From NCBI RefSeq assembly GCF_021246465.1, contig NZ_JAHRHK010000003.1, forward strand, positions 177,025-241,024: DNA of 64,000 nt, in the 5' to 3' direction. The notes under the pieces were generated by a model. That model was not told the origin of the DNA and searched no databases. It saw nothing but the letters and a program-made list of their open reading frames with translations. Below, piece by piece: positions 25,302 through 35,136 of this stretch. This stretch comes from Nocardioides sp. R-C-SC26 (GTDB taxonomy: Bacteria; Actinomycetota; Actinomycetes; Propionibacteriales; Nocardioidaceae). Made by a program: the position numbers and the translations under genes. The stretch's first letter is position 1. Each line of letters opens with the position of its first letter.

Positions 25302-26042
25302 TCAGGCGAGGACCTGCCACACGATCAGGCCGAGGAGCACGCCGATCGCATCCAGCGTCATGAAGGTGAGCACCCAACCGGCGGGTGGCACGCGTCCGCT
25401 GAACGAACCGTCCGGGCGCGGCTCGACGTCCATCATCAACTGGCTCACGCACACGGCGCGATCGAGGTTCTCCGGGTCGGCGAGGACGACGCCGCCCTGG
25501 TACGGCGCGCCCTTGACCAGCAGCGCGCCCTCGCGGCCGTCGACGACGAACTGCAGCTCGGTGATGCGCCCCTGGCCGCTGAAGCTGAACCACCGGGTGC
25601 GCCACCCGGCCGCTGTGCGCAGAGGCACGTTCTCGTAGCTGGTGCTACTGGCTCGTTCGGTGAATCCGGTGACGGTCGCGACCACGCCCTCGCGCAACAC
25701 GGGGACGACGAGGCGCATGCGCGCGTCGGCGAGACCGAGCACGACGGCGATGGCGAGGGCCGAGCCGGCGGCCAGGAGGGGCGGGTGACTGACCCAGATC
25801 ACCATCGGGGCGACCATCGCGATCACCAGCGCGAAGAGCCCACCCGGCGTCAACGCGATCAGGCTGGCCCGGTAGGCGAGCGGCACCGCCCGCGGTGGCG
25901 CGGCCAGAGGCGCGACGGTCTCCGGCGTCGGCAGCGCGACGTGACGCTCGGGCCAGGCCTCCGCACGCGGCTTCGGCCACTTCTCGTACCCCGCTTGCGG
26001 TGGCGGCACGTAGGGCGCGTACGTCGGCTCCGGGTCGGCCAT
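25302..26042 (-). CDS. Membrane protein with PH-like C-terminal region, unknown function
   Basis: The 246-residue protein starts at ATG 26042. It has a Pro-rich cytosolic N-terminus (YAPYVPPPQAGYEKWPKP), two closely spaced transmembrane helices (about 74-118), a beta-rich soluble section (REGVVATVTGFTERA, WFSFSGQGRITELQFVVDG) and a C-terminal hydrophobic helix (VLTFMTLDAIGVLLGLIVW). The beta section resembles a PH-like domain but I cannot name the family. It ends 23 bases before the esterase gene, so they may form an operon. A MITE-like element begins 11 bases upstream of its start codon, so its promoter is within or beyond that element. Confidence 0.7.
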   Translation of the reverse strand: MADPEPTYAPYVPPPQAGYEKWPKPRAEAWPERHVALPTPETVAPLAAPPRAVPLAYRASLIALTPGGLFALVIAMVAPMVIWVSHPPLLAAGSALAIAVVLGLADARMRLVVPVLREGVVATVTGFTERASSTSYENVPLRTAAGWRTRWFSFSGQGRITELQFVVDGREGALLVKGAPYQGGVVLADPENLDRAVCVSQLMMDVEPRPDGSFSGRVPPAGWVLTFMTLDAIGVLLGLIVWQVLA

Positions 26043-26052
26043 GACGCGGACC

Positions 26053-26221
26053 CTAGTGGTGCGTCCGGGAAGTTCTGAAACGGTTGGCGTGCTCCCGGTG
26101 CGTGCAAGCGCAAGGCGCCGGCGCGCAGCCATACCGGGTCGTCTCGCAAGCGCTGGCAACGCCGCGGGGTGCGTGTCGGGGGTGCGCGAAGCGCATCAGA
26201 ACCTCCCGGACGTGCCGCTAG
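26053..26221. mobile_element. MITE-like element, copy 1
   Basis: This 169-bp element is bounded by CTAG at each end. It has long terminal inverted repeats: left CTAGTGGTGCGTCCGGGAAG, and the right end is its reverse complement with three or four changes (ACCTCCCGGACGTGCCGCTAG). No transposase frame fits inside. A second copy at 35673-35840 is nearly collinear along its whole length, with shared phrases such as CGGTTGGCGTGCTCCCGGTG and GGTGCGCGAAGCGCATCAGA. This is the structure of a non-autonomous transposable element. It sits between the divergent starts of a membrane-protein gene and the end of purL. Confidence 0.75.
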
Positions 26222-26269
26222 TGGCCCGCAACCCCGATCCGCAGGGGCTTCGGTACCCGCCGCGGCGGT

Positions 26270-28516
26270 TCAGGCCATCGCGACGGGGATCGTCGCCATC
26301 CACGCCGAGCGAAGCTCGAGCAGGTTGACGTCGAACAGGCCGGCGACCCCGAGGGCATCGCCACCGGTGGTGCCGAGCTCGACCACGGGGACGGCGTGCC
26401 GGTCCGCGAGTGCGGTGAGGCGTTCGACGTCGCCCTCGGCGACCGTGACGAGCACGCGTCCGGCCGACTCGGAGAAGAGCGCGACGAAGGGATCCTCATG
26501 CACGCCGGCGAGGTCGACCCGGACACCGCAGAGGTTGCGCAGCGCACCTTCGACGAGCGCCTGGGCCAGGCCGCCGTCGGCCAGGTCGTGGGCCGAGGTC
26601 AGCAGGCCGACACCCTCGCGGAGCAGCTCGGCGAGCCGGCTCTCGTGGGCCAGGTCGACCGCCGGCGGCCGACCGCCGAGGTGGCCGTGCACGACGTGCG
26701 CCCACTCCGAGCCGCTGAGCTCCTCGCGGGTGGTGCCGAGCAGGAGCACGCGGTCGCCCACGTCGTCGCCCTCGACCGAGGCCCACGCGGACGGCGTGCG
26801 TCGGGTGACGTCGTCGATCACGCCGAGCACGGCGACCACCGGGGTGGGGAGGATCGCCGTCTCGCCGGTCTGGTTGTAGAGGCTCACGTTGCCGCCGGTG
26901 ACCGGGATACCGAGCTCGAGACAGGCGTCCTTGAGGCCACGGCAGGCCTCGGCGAACTGCCACATGACGCCGGTGTCCTCGGGCGAGCCGAAGTTGAGGC
27001 AGTCGGAGATGGCCAGCGGCCGCGCACCGCCGGTGGCGACGTTCCGGTAGCTCTCGGCGAGTGCGAGCTGCGCACCGGCGTAGGGGTCGAGCTTGGCGAA
27101 GCGGCCGTTGCAGTCGGTGGAGACGGCGACACCGAGGTTGGTCTCCTCGTCGACGCGGACCATGCCGGAGTCGCTGGGCTGGGAGAGCACGGTGTTGCCC
27201 CGCACGTAGCGGTCGTACTGGTCGGTGATCCAGGACTTGTCGCACAGGTTCGGACTGGCGGCGAGCTGCAGCAGGGTGGCGCGCAGCTCCTCTCCCGAGG
27301 CCGGACGGGCCAGCGTCTCGGCGCCGTCGGCCTGCAGCGCGTCCTGCCAGTCCGGGCGGGCGTAGGGGCGCTCGTACGTCGGCCCGTCGTGGGCGACCGA
27401 GCGGGGCGGGACGTCGACGACGCGCTCCCCGTGCCAGTCGATGTGCAGGCGACCGGTGTCGGTCACCTCGCCGACGACGACGGCCTCGACGTCCCACTTG
27501 GCGCAGATGCCGAGGAACGTGGCGACGTCGTCGGGCTCGACGACCGCCATCATCCGCTCCTGGCTCTCGCTCATCAGGATCTCTTCGGGCGCCAGCGTGG
27601 AGTCACGCAGCGGGACGCGGTCGAGCTCGACGTGCATCCCGCCGTCGCCGGCGCTGGCGAGCTCGGAGGTGGCGCAGGAGAGACCGGCGCCGCCGAGGTC
27701 CTGGATACCGGCCACGACCCCCGCCGCGAAGAGCTCGAGGGTGCACTCGATGAGCAGCTTCTCCATGAACGGGTCGCCGACCTGGACGGCGGGACGCTTG
27801 GCCGGGCCGTCGGCGTCGAAGGTCTCCGAGGCGAGCACCGAGACGCCGCCGATGCCGTCGCCTCCGGTGCGGGCGCCGTAGAGGATCACCTGGTTGCCGA
27901 CGCCGGAGGCCTTGGCCAGGTGGAGGTCCTCGTGCCGCAGCACGCCGACGCAGAGCGCGTTGACCAACGGGTTGCCGAGATAGGTCTCGTCGAAGACGGC
28001 CTCGCCGCCGATGTTGGGCAGGCCGAGGCAGTTGCCGTAGCCGCCGACGCCGGCGACGATCCCGGGCAGCACGCGGCGGGTGTCGGGGGCGTCGAGCGGG
28101 CCGAAGCGGAGCGGGTCCATCACCGCGACCGGGCGGGCACCCATCGCGAGGATGTCGCGCACGATGCCGCCGATGCCGGTGGCCGCGCCCTGGTAGGGCT
28201 CCACGAAGCTCGGGTGGTTGTGGGACTCGACCTTGAACGTGACCGCGTAGCCCTGTCCGATGTCGATCACGCCGGCGTTCTCGCCGATGCCCGCGAGCAT
28301 CTTGCCGGCCGGCGTCTCCTGGGGGATCTCGCCGAACTGCTTGAGGTGCACCTTGGTGGACTTGTAGGAGCAGTGCTCGCTCCACATCACCGAGTACATC
28401 GCCAGCTCCGAGCTGGTGGGCCGACGTCCGAGGATCTCGCGGATCCGCTCGTACTCGTCGGCCTTGAGGCCGAGATCGGCCCACGGCTGCTCGCGGTCGG
28501 GGTCCTGGGCTGCCAC
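26270..28516 (-). CDS. purL: Phosphoribosylformylglycinamidine synthase, large subunit
   Basis: PurL, with PurQ and PurS, converts FGAR to FGAM using ATP and glutamine-derived ammonia. The 748-residue length is that of the small PurL type, which requires separate PurS and PurQ; both are encoded at 34091-35001. Seen motifs are [14 protein letters not shown] with the catalytic His, [36 protein letters not shown] and [17 protein letters not shown]. It starts at GTG 28516 on the minus strand. It is downstream of a membrane-protein gene and separated from it by a paired hairpin repeat, so it probably has its own promoter. Confidence 0.97.
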   Translation of the reverse strand: MAAQDPDREQPWADLGLKADEYERIREILGRRPTSSELAMYSVMWSEHCSYKSTKVHLKQFGEIPQETPAGKMLAGIGENAGVIDIGQGYAVTFKVESHNHPSFVEPYQGAATGIGGIVRDILAMGARPVAVMDPLRFGPLDAPDTRRVLPGIVAGVGGYGNCLGLPNIGGEAVFDETYLGNPLVNALCVGVLRHEDLHLAKASGVGNQVILYGARTGGDGIGGVSVLASETFDADGPAKRPAVQVGDPFMEKLLIECTLELFAAGVVAGIQDLGGAGLSCATSELASAGDGGMHVELDRVPLRDSTLAPEEILMSESQERMMAVVEPDDVATFLGICAKWDVEAVVVGEVTDTGRLHIDWHGERVVDVPPRSVAHDGPTYERPYARPDWQDALQADGAETLARPASGEELRATLLQLAASPNLCDKSWITDQYDRYVRGNTVLSQPSDSGMVRVDEETNLGVAVSTDCNGRFAKLDPYAGAQLALAESYRNVATGGARPLAISDCLNFGSPEDTGVMWQFAEACRGLKDACLELGIPVTGGNVSLYNQTGETAILPTPVVAVLGVIDDVTRRTPSAWASVEGDDVGDRVLLLGTTREELSGSEWAHVVHGHLGGRPPAVDLAHESRLAELLREGVGLLTSAHDLADGGLAQALVEGALRNLCGVRVDLAGVHEDPFVALFSESAGRVLVTVAEGDVERLTALADRHAVPVVELGTTGGDALGVAGLFDVNLLELRSAWMATIPVAMA

Positions 28517-28575
28517 GGCGACCGTGTCGAGCGAAGCCCGGGGGCAAATCTAGTGCCCGTCCCCGACGCCTCCGC

Positions 28576-28651
28576 GTTGACCCGTCTTTACCTGAAGACG
28601 GGTCAACCGCGATCAGGGCGTTGAGCCGTCTCCAGGTAAAGACGGGTCAAC
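28576..28651. repeat. Paired 32-bp hairpin repeat, locus 1
   Basis: The first unit (28576-28607) has arms GTTGACCCGTCTT and AAGACGGGTCAAC around TACCTG. The second (28620-28651) is the same unit in reverse complement with two changes. Each unit alone is a stem-loop with a 12-13 bp stem. The same pair occurs at 42076-42151. The second unit overlaps the TGA stop of the membrane-protein gene ending at 28647. Confidence 0.8.
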
Positions 28652-29744
28652 GGCCGGGGAGGAGGCTCAGCACGCTGTCGAGAGCGGTCCAGACGCCCGA
28701 GGCGTACCAACGATCGTCGTCGCGGACGGCGGTCACGGCGAGGTCGGTGTCGACGAACAGACCGAGGAACCCGAGGTCGGGGTCGGCGAGCTCGCCGGTC
28801 CAGGTCGGCCCGCCCGAGGCCGCGACGAAGAGTTCCACAAATCCCCGCAGGCCCGTGGTGTCCACACGCACCGTGTAGGTACCCCCGGTCAGACGGACGA
28901 CGGCTCGCGCCCCATCGCCGTCGGCAGGGTCGGGTGGCGTCGCGTACTCGACGTCGCGCACCTCGACGTCGAGCCGCTCGGCCAGGGTCAGGCGCTCACC
29001 CAACACGTCGCGGTTCGCGCGATAGAGATCCACCACGGCAGCCGCCTCGGCCGGCGCGAGCACCGCGAGAACGGCGACACCGTCGCGAGCCTGCACCCCC
29101 TCGACGAGACGCCGCGCGGCATCGGTGGGGCTGGAGGCGCCCACCTCGTGACGGATCAGTCCGTGGTGGGCGATTCCCGCCGCGACCAGACCGAGCAACA
29201 CAGCAGCGACGACCACCCCCGGATCGGAGGCGGCACGTGCGCCGCGCGCGGCACGCAGACGCGCGACGTCGAGGGTCAGTGCGGTGACCGCCGCGAGTGC
29301 ACCGACGACGGCCACCACGCCGCCGGGCCCCAGCCCCGTATCGACGCCACCGGCGGAGCCGGGCAACGTCGCCGCCATGACGACGCACAGCAGCGCGACG
29401 AGCGTGCCCACACCGTCGCGCACGACGGTGGCGCGGGCTCCGACGAAGCCGGCTCCGAGGACGACCGCGACTCCGAACACCGGCACCGTCGCCGCGAGCC
29501 ACACCAGCGCGGCGGGGACGACGCCGTCCAGCAGGCCGGTGCCGACCAGAGCGTGGGCGTCGGCGAGGGAGGAGCGCGAGAGCAGCCCGGACGTCGTCCA
29601 CGGCAGGAGGAACTGCATCGTCCAGCATCCGCCGGCGACCGCCCAGGCACCGGCCGCCACCCGACGTACCGCCCTCGTCGCGGGGCCGGATCCGCCGTAT
29701 GACCCCGGGCCCGGCGCTGTCCGATCGACCCCGCTCACCCGCAC
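28647..29744 (-). CDS. Polytopic membrane protein of unknown function
   Basis: The 365-residue protein starts at GTG 29744 (a GTG at 29738 is equally possible). It has about five transmembrane helices in its first half (for example VPAALVWLAATVPVFGVAVVL and GTLVALLCVVMAATL). The C-terminal soluble domain of about 160 residues has a helix rich in Ala (DGVAVLAVLAPAEAAAVV) and a beta-rich end (AVVRLTGGTYTVRVDT). I do not recognise the family. Its stop codon lies inside a hairpin repeat, so the natural C-terminus may have been altered by insertion. It is divergent from the zinc-ribbon membrane protein. Confidence 0.7.
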   Translation of the reverse strand: MRVSGVDRTAPGPGSYGGSGPATRAVRRVAAGAWAVAGGCWTMQFLLPWTTSGLLSRSSLADAHALVGTGLLDGVVPAALVWLAATVPVFGVAVVLGAGFVGARATVVRDGVGTLVALLCVVMAATLPGSAGGVDTGLGPGGVVAVVGALAAVTALTLDVARLRAARGARAASDPGVVVAAVLLGLVAAGIAHHGLIRHEVGASSPTDAARRLVEGVQARDGVAVLAVLAPAEAAAVVDLYRANRDVLGERLTLAERLDVEVRDVEYATPPDPADGDGARAVVRLTGGTYTVRVDTTGLRGFVELFVAASGGPTWTGELADPDLGFLGLFVDTDLAVTAVRDDDRWYASGVWTALDSVLSLLPGR

Positions 29745-29850
29745 CCACCCTTCCGCGGAGGGTCCGCGAGTGGAACGCTAGCGGCGGACCCCAGCGACGG
29801 GGCCGATCCGGCGCGACAGCGCGCTCGACGCACCACGGAGGTTGACCGCC

Positions 29851-31719
29851 TTGTCCACTGCCTGCACCTCGTGCGGCTCTGCTCTCGCCGACGGCGCAGC
29901 GTTCTGCTCGCGCTGCGGCCAGCCAGCCGCGGCTACGCCGCCCCCGCCTCCGCCGGCACCTCCGGCTCCTCCTGCGGCGTCCGCGCAGACCGTCGCGCGA
30001 CCCGCGGCACCCCAGGAGACCTGGACCCCACCGGCGCCCCCGGCTCCTGCGTCGGCGCCCACTCCTCCGCCTCCGGCCGCACCCGCGCCGCCGGCCGACC
30101 CCCAGGCGACCCAGCAGATGCCACCGACGTGGTCACCCCCCGCGTCCGGCCAGCAGCCCGGCCACCCGGCTCCCGGATACCCCGTGCCACCCCAGTACGG
30201 GGCGCCCGCGCCGTTCGCGCCGAAGGTGAATCCCTTCCACGGCTGGCCGATCAGCGACTACATCCGCGACGCCGCGGCGGCGTTCTGCCTCTTCGCCGTC
30301 CTGGGGATGTCGTGGAGCATCGGCACGCGTGACTTCGAGTTCGGCGGGTCCGTCGCCGAGCTGAAGAAGGGCGGCGACCAGTGGTGGGTGATCATCGGCG
30401 TCCTGCTCGCGGTGCTCTCGCTCGCCGTGCCGTACCTCGCCAAGTCCGGCGCCGTCCCGGCGTGGACCGGCAAGCACTACCACCTGCTGAAGCTCGGCCT
30501 GAACATCCCGCTCGCGGCCGGCGTGCTCGCAGCCGTGATCAACGAGCTCATCCACGTCGGTGATCTCCAGGAGGGGCTGCTGGGCACGGGCGTCGGCATG
30601 GCGCTGGCCGGCATGGCGCTGGCGATCCAACCGCGTGCGGCCGAGGAGACCGCCGACCACAGCGACGATCGGCTGTGGCTGAGCCTGTCGAGCTATCTGA
30701 CCTACGCGCTGCTCGGCCTGAGCGCGGTGATGACGGTGACCTGGATCCTCTACGGCGCGATCGCCGACGAGATCGACCTCTTCGACGACTTCACCCGCTT
30801 CCTGGCGCTGCTGTTCGGGCTGGTGCTCACGGCCGCCGTCGGCGCGATGTGGCCGGCGTTCTCCCAGCTCGGTGGCGCTCCCTCATGGCGCCGGGTGTTC
30901 GTCACCGTGGCCTTCACGCTGCCGGTGATCGCACTCTTCGCCGGCACCGATAACGACGGCGGCTGGTTCTTCTCCAGCCCCGGCGACAAGTGGTACGGCT
31001 TCGTCGGCGCTCCGCCCACCTACACCCTGTTGCTCGGAGCCGCAGGCGCCCTGGCCGTCTCCCGGGCCCGACTGCGGCAGCCCGACGCCGACCCGATCGG
31101 CAACTGGGTGCGCACGGCGTCCTCGGCGATGCTCGTCTCGGCCGCTCTCTCGGCGCTGACCGTGGTCGGTCTGCTGTTCGCCCAGATCTCCTTCGACTTC
31201 AGCGGCAGCAGCGTGACCGCGATGATCCTCAGCCTGGCGGCCGCCGGCATCGCCGGCTTCTCGCTGACCCTGCTGAGCAGGCCCGCGCAGTCCCGCGTCA
31301 TGCTCCTCGGCCTCTGGGGTGGGCTGATCGTGGTGGGGCTGGTGCTCTTCGGCATCATCAACAGCTCCGATGCGGCCGCCGGTGTCGACACCGGCTGGGC
31401 CGTCGCCGCCTGGGTCACACTGCCCGCGCTGGCGATCTACGGCCTCACCGTGCCGCCTCCGGTGCGCCAGACCTTCGGCCCCCTGGTGACGGCGAGCCCG
31501 GCGGCGCCTGCCGCGCCGCAGCCGCCCTACCCGGGTCAGACCCATCCCGGTCAGACGTACCCGGGCCAGGCCCAGCCGCCTGCGCCCCCGGCCCCGCCTC
31601 AGGCACCGCCGGCAGCGCCGGGTCAATGGCAGGCCCCCGACCAGCCGGGACAGCAGCCGCCCCCGCCTCCGCCGCCTCCGGGCTGGGCACCCCCGCCCCC
31701 GCCCCCGCCACCGGCCTGA
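29851..31719 (+). CDS. Zinc-ribbon, proline-rich multi-spanning membrane protein
   Basis: The 622-residue protein starts at TTG 29851, nine bases after GGAGG; the TTG at 29842 is too close to that site. An N-terminal zinc ribbon has two C-x-x-C pairs (CTSCGSAL and CSRCGQP). A Pro/Ala-rich linker of about 90 residues follows, then roughly ten to twelve transmembrane helices, and a C-terminal Pro/Gln/Gly-rich tail with PYPGQTHPGQTYPGQ and poly-Pro. Both tails are cytosolic if the helix count is even. Such low-complexity tails often bind partners. No known transporter signature is visible and the function is unknown. Confidence 0.8.
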   Translation: MSTACTSCGSALADGAAFCSRCGQPAAATPPPPPPAPPAPPAASAQTVARPAAPQETWTPPAPPAPASAPTPPPPAAPAPPADPQATQQMPPTWSPPASGQQPGHPAPGYPVPPQYGAPAPFAPKVNPFHGWPISDYIRDAAAAFCLFAVLGMSWSIGTRDFEFGGSVAELKKGGDQWWVIIGVLLAVLSLAVPYLAKSGAVPAWTGKHYHLLKLGLNIPLAAGVLAAVINELIHVGDLQEGLLGTGVGMALAGMALAIQPRAAEETADHSDDRLWLSLSSYLTYALLGLSAVMTVTWILYGAIADEIDLFDDFTRFLALLFGLVLTAAVGAMWPAFSQLGGAPSWRRVFVTVAFTLPVIALFAGTDNDGGWFFSSPGDKWYGFVGAPPTYTLLLGAAGALAVSRARLRQPDADPIGNWVRTASSAMLVSAALSALTVVGLLFAQISFDFSGSSVTAMILSLAAAGIAGFSLTLLSRPAQSRVMLLGLWGGLIVVGLVLFGIINSSDAAAGVDTGWAVAAWVTLPALAIYGLTVPPPVRQTFGPLVTASPAAPAAPQPPYPGQTHPGQTYPGQAQPPAPPAPPQAPPAAPGQWQAPDQPGQQPPPPPPPPGWAPPPPPPPPA

Positions 31720-31881
31720 CGGCGACCGACCCTCACCGCCCGCTCCGGCTCACCGGGGCGGGCGGTGGTGTCGCGCGCGGGTGTCCAGCCGAACCGGCGC
31801 ACCGCATTCTGTGACCAGAGTGACATCTGCGGGTTAGAGTGACGGCCCGACGGACTCGTCCACCTTCCCCTGGGGCCCGCC

Positions 31882-33363
31882 ATGCAGTCGCGCACGCGCA
31901 CATCCACCCGTTCCACCGACGACACCGAGAGCACCGCCTCCGCAGGTGCCGACGTCCGGTGGCGGCTCGCCATCCTCGCGACGGCGCTCGTCGCGATCGC
32001 CGGCCTGCTGTTTGCCGTCGACCCCGGTGACGACGGGCGCGACCGCGCCGTCACGGTGGGCCGCAAGGCCACGGGCACGAACCCGGTCACACCGGGAGAC
32101 TTCACCGGCTACGGCTTCGACCAGTGCCTGACGCCGACCCAGGCGGCGATGGACACCTGGCTGCAGCATTCGCCGTTCCTCGCCGTGGGCATCTACATCT
32201 CCGGCGACTCCCGCGCCTGTCGCAACCAGCCGAATCTGACGCCGCAGTGGGTGAGCACCCAGCTGGCCAACGGCTGGCGGCTGCTGCCCATCATCCTCGG
32301 GCCCCAGGCCTCCTGCCAGCCGCGGTTCCCGCGCTACGCGGACGACTTCAAGATCTCCCCGACGCCGGGCGCCAACGGCAAGTACTCCCAGGCGCGGACG
32401 CAGGGACAGACGAACGCGAACCAGAGCGTCATCGACGCCCAGGCGCTCGGCATCGTGCCGGGCAGCACCCTCTGGTACGACCTCGAAGGCTTCAACCTCG
32501 GCAACAAGAACTGTCGCGAGTCCGCGCTGGCGTTCGTCAGCGCGTGGGTGAGCACCGTCAAGGCCCAGGGATACGTCGCCGGCGTCTATTCCAGCGCCGG
32601 ATCGGGCATCAAGGCCCTGGACGACGCGCGGGTCAACCGCCCCACGGCCTTCACCTTCCCCGACCGGATCTGGATCGCACGCTGGGACGGCGTCGCCAAC
32701 ACCTCGACGTCCTACATCCGCGCCGACGGCTGGTTGCCCGGCAACCGGATGAAGCAGTACCGCGGCGGGCACGACGAGGTGTGGGGAGGCGTCCGGATCA
32801 ACATCGACTCCAACTGGCTCGACTTCGGTGCCGGCTCAGTCGCCAAGCCCGAGCGACACTGCGGCGGCGTGACGATCTCCTTCACCGACTACCCGGCCCT
32901 GGCCCGACCGACCGCGACCACGCGCCCCGCACCCAAACACGTCAAGGCGCTGCAGTGCCTGCTGCAGTCCCAGGCGATCTACACCGGGGCACTCGACGGC
33001 GTGTACGACGCCGACGTCATGGCGGCGGTGCGGCAGTGGCAGAAGAAGCGCGGCATCGCTCCCGACGCCGCCGGTCGGTGGTTCAAGCGCGACTGGATGA
33101 TGCTGCTCAACTACGGCTACCGCCCGGTGCTCAAGGTCGGATCCGCCGGTCTCTACGTGCGCCGGGTGCAGCGCAGTCTGAACGCCGCCGCCGTCGGCTC
33201 GACGGTGCGGGCGAACGGTCTCTACGACGCCCCGACCATCGCACTGGTCAAGCGCTACCAGTCCCGCCTCGGTCTCGCGCCGTCCGGCATCGTGAACAGC
33301 GAGACGTGGAACAAGCTGGCCATCGGGGCGCGCCCGGGCAACGCTCAGGCCCGCGCCCGCTGA
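31882..33363 (+). CDS. DUF1906 glycosidase-like protein with two peptidoglycan-binding domains
   Basis: The 493-residue protein has a basic cytosolic start and one N-terminal membrane helix (about 27-46), which may be a signal anchor. Residues 70-320 match the DUF1906 (Rv2525c-like) TIM-barrel: GFDQCLTPTQAAMDTW, FLAVGIYISGD, STLWYDLEGFN, GYVAGVYSSAGS and INIDSNWLDFG. Two peptidoglycan-binding type 1 domains follow (about 345-395, LQSQAIYTGALDGVYD; and 400-485, LYVRRVQRSLNAAA with GLYDAPTIALVKRYQ). It should act at the cell wall. In Rv2525c no hydrolase activity is established, so function is inferred. Confidence 0.88.
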   Translation: MQSRTRTSTRSTDDTESTASAGADVRWRLAILATALVAIAGLLFAVDPGDDGRDRAVTVGRKATGTNPVTPGDFTGYGFDQCLTPTQAAMDTWLQHSPFLAVGIYISGDSRACRNQPNLTPQWVSTQLANGWRLLPIILGPQASCQPRFPRYADDFKISPTPGANGKYSQARTQGQTNANQSVIDAQALGIVPGSTLWYDLEGFNLGNKNCRESALAFVSAWVSTVKAQGYVAGVYSSAGSGIKALDDARVNRPTAFTFPDRIWIARWDGVANTSTSYIRADGWLPGNRMKQYRGGHDEVWGGVRINIDSNWLDFGAGSVAKPERHCGGVTISFTDYPALARPTATTRPAPKHVKALQCLLQSQAIYTGALDGVYDADVMAAVRQWQKKRGIAPDAAGRWFKRDWMMLLNYGYRPVLKVGSAGLYVRRVQRSLNAAAVGSTVRANGLYDAPTIALVKRYQSRLGLAPSGIVNSETWNKLAIGARPGNAQARAR

Positions 33364-33372
33364 CCAGGCACC

Positions 33373-33567
33373 GTGCCGATCGCCGGATCTCCGGACCACC
33401 CCGGTGGTCGAGGAGCCGTCCCGATCGCCGGATCGCCAGGCCACCCCGGTGGTTGAGGAGCCGTCCCGAGGAACGAGGGACGGCGTCTCGAAACCCCCGC
33501 CGGTCAAGGCAGGCGTCCGACCCAACAGGTCTCGAGACGGTCGCAGAGCGACCTCCTCGACCACCGG
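33373..33567. repeat. GGTGGTCGAG-family repeat cluster
   Basis: Two direct copies of a roughly 47-bp unit (GATCGCCGGAT followed by CCACCCCGGTGGTCGAGGAG, with GGTTGAGGAG in the second) lie at about 33377-33466. A GTCTCGAAACCC end follows. An inverted copy (GGTCTCGAGACGG to CTCCTCGACCACCGG) lies at 33528-33567. Nothing coding is seen. It fills the space between the DUF1906 gene and the convergent DUF3817 gene. Confidence 0.7.
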
Positions 33568-33627
33568 AGGCGAGAGCGACCTCCCCTCGGCCACCGAAGA
33601 CTGCGACCATCGAGAAGGTCGCGGGGC

Positions 33628-34080
33628 TCAGCCCCCGACGGGCGGCCCGACCAGCAGCGCGAGGCCGGTGAGGGCCGCCACCACGACCACCGCCGCGAGC
33701 GCTCCCTGGGCGGGTTTGCGCAGCAGCCAGGACACCGGGCGGTCCAGCGGTGCCGACGACTCGCCGTCGAGGAGCCGCCAGTCGCCGAAGGCCCCCCGCT
33801 TCTCCATCGCGAGGTCGAACGGCACGGTGGCGAAGGGGGGCACCGCTGCAGCCAGACCGACGAACGAACGGAGCACCGTCCAGCGCTGGTCGATGGCCAC
33901 CACGACGACGGCCAGGCAGTAGGCGATGAAGACGACGCCGTGCACCATGCCGAAGACCCGAACCCCGAGGTCGGTGGTCTCCGTGACGTACTTGAGGAAC
34001 ATGCCGGTCAGCAGGAGCGCCCAGGTGATCGCCTCGGCGACCGCGACCCGGCGGAACAGTCTCTGCGGCGTGACCTTCAT
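33628..34080 (-). CDS. DUF3817 integral membrane protein
   Basis: The 150-residue protein matches the DUF3817 pattern. The start LFRRVAVAEAITWALLLTGMFLKY forms the first helix, VFGMVHGVVFIAYCLAVV the second, and WTVLRSFVGLAAAVPPFATVPFDLAME the third, followed by a C-terminal helix. The conserved GMVHG and ATVPFD pieces are present. Its function is unknown. It begins 10 bases after purQ on the same strand, so it is probably the last gene of a purS-purQ transcript. The ATG at 34080 is the only sensible start. Confidence 0.85.
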   Translation of the reverse strand: MKVTPQRLFRRVAVAEAITWALLLTGMFLKYVTETTDLGVRVFGMVHGVVFIAYCLAVVVVAIDQRWTVLRSFVGLAAAVPPFATVPFDLAMEKRGAFGDWRLLDGESSAPLDRPVSWLLRKPAQGALAAVVVVAALTGLALLVGPPVGG

Positions 34081-34090
34081 GCTGCCCGTC

Positions 34091-34759
34091 TCACACGAAG
34101 GTGGCGGCGGCCAGCGAGGTGAAGAAGCCGAGGCCGTCGGTGCCGGCCCCGGTCAGCTCCTCGACGGCGTGCTCGGGGTGCGGCATCAGCCCGACGACGT
34201 TGCCACGCTCGTTGCTGATCCCGGCGATGTCGCGCAGCGAGCCGTTGGGGTTGGTGCCGAGGTAGCGCGCCACGACCTGGCCCTCGCCCTCGAGGCGGTC
34301 GAGCGTCTCCTCGTCGGCGATGAAGCCGCCCTCGCCGTTCTTGAGGACGATGGTGACCTCCTGGCCCTGCGCGTACGCGGAGGTCCAGGGGGTCGCGGCG
34401 TTCTCGATGCGCAGCACCTGGTCGCGGCAGACGAACTTCTGGTGGTCGTTGCGGATCAGCGCACCGGGCAACAGGTGCGACTCGCACAGGATCTGGAAAC
34501 CGTTGCAGATCCCGAGCACGGGCATGCCCTTGCCGGCGGCCTCGATGACCTCGGTCATCACCGGCGCGAAGCGGGCGATCGCACCACAGCGCAGGTAGTC
34601 GCCGTAGGAGAAGCCTCCGGGCAGCACGACGGCGTCCACGTCCTTGAGGTCGTGGTCACCGTGCCACAGCGGCACACCCACGTTGCCGCCGATGCGGACG
34701 GCGCGCAGCGCGTCGACGTCGTCGAGCGACCCCGGGAAGGTGACGACGCCGACCCTCAC
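34091..34759 (-). CDS. purQ: Phosphoribosylformylglycinamidine synthase, glutaminase subunit
   Basis: PurQ releases ammonia from glutamine for PurL. The 222-residue class I glutamine amidotransferase has the nucleophile Cys in [10 protein letters not shown], the oxyanion strand [13 protein letters not shown] and the His-Glu pair in [10 protein letters not shown]. It starts at GTG 34759 in a 4-bp overlap with the purS stop, which argues for coupled, equimolar synthesis of the two subunits. Confidence 0.97.
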   Translation of the reverse strand: MRVGVVTFPGSLDDVDALRAVRIGGNVGVPLWHGDHDLKDVDAVVLPGGFSYGDYLRCGAIARFAPVMTEVIEAAGKGMPVLGICNGFQILCESHLLPGALIRNDHQKFVCRDQVLRIENAATPWTSAYAQGQEVTIVLKNGEGGFIADEETLDRLEGEGQVVARYLGTNPNGSLRDIAGISNERGNVVGLMPHPEHAVEELTGAGTDGLGFFTSLAAATFV

Positions 34760-35001
34760 GACTCGACCCGCACCGTGAAGTTCTCGATGACCGGGTTGCT
34801 CAGCAGCGTCTCGGCCATCTTCTCGACGTCGGCGAGCAGCTCGTCGGTCACCTCGCCGGCGACCTCGAGCTCGAAGCGCTTGCCCTGGCGGACGTCGGTG
34901 ATGCCACTGAACCCCAGGCGGGGCAGGGCTCCGAGCACCGCCTTCCCCTGCGGGTCCAGGATCTCGGGCTTGGGCATGACGTCGACGACGACCTTGGGCA
35001 C
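34756..35001 (-). CDS. purS: Phosphoribosylformylglycinamidine synthase subunit PurS
   Basis: The 81-residue PurS docks PurQ to PurL. Seen are the opening strand [21 protein letters not shown], the [16 protein letters not shown] segment and the terminal ENFTVRVE strand. The length is normal. It overlaps purQ by 4 bp and is the first gene of the purS-purQ-DUF3817 run. PurL is 6 kb away, so the complex is made from two loci. Confidence 0.95.
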   Translation of the reverse strand: MPKVVVDVMPKPEILDPQGKAVLGALPRLGFSGITDVRQGKRFELEVAGEVTDELLADVEKMAETLLSNPVIENFTVRVES

Positions 35002-35136
35002 GGCGTCATTCTAGTGACCTTCGACGGCCTGGGACGCCGCCGGGTCCGGCCCCGTCGACGGCCGCCTCGCTCCGTGTCACGGCGATCACCCTCCGGGGCC
35101 GCGTGACGCGACCGGGGCGCGGGCACACTGGAGGAC

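Noticed and set aside
26396-28624. A 742-residue plus-strand frame
   Set aside because: It is antisense to purL and consists of Asp/Gly/Val/Arg-rich shadow sequence.
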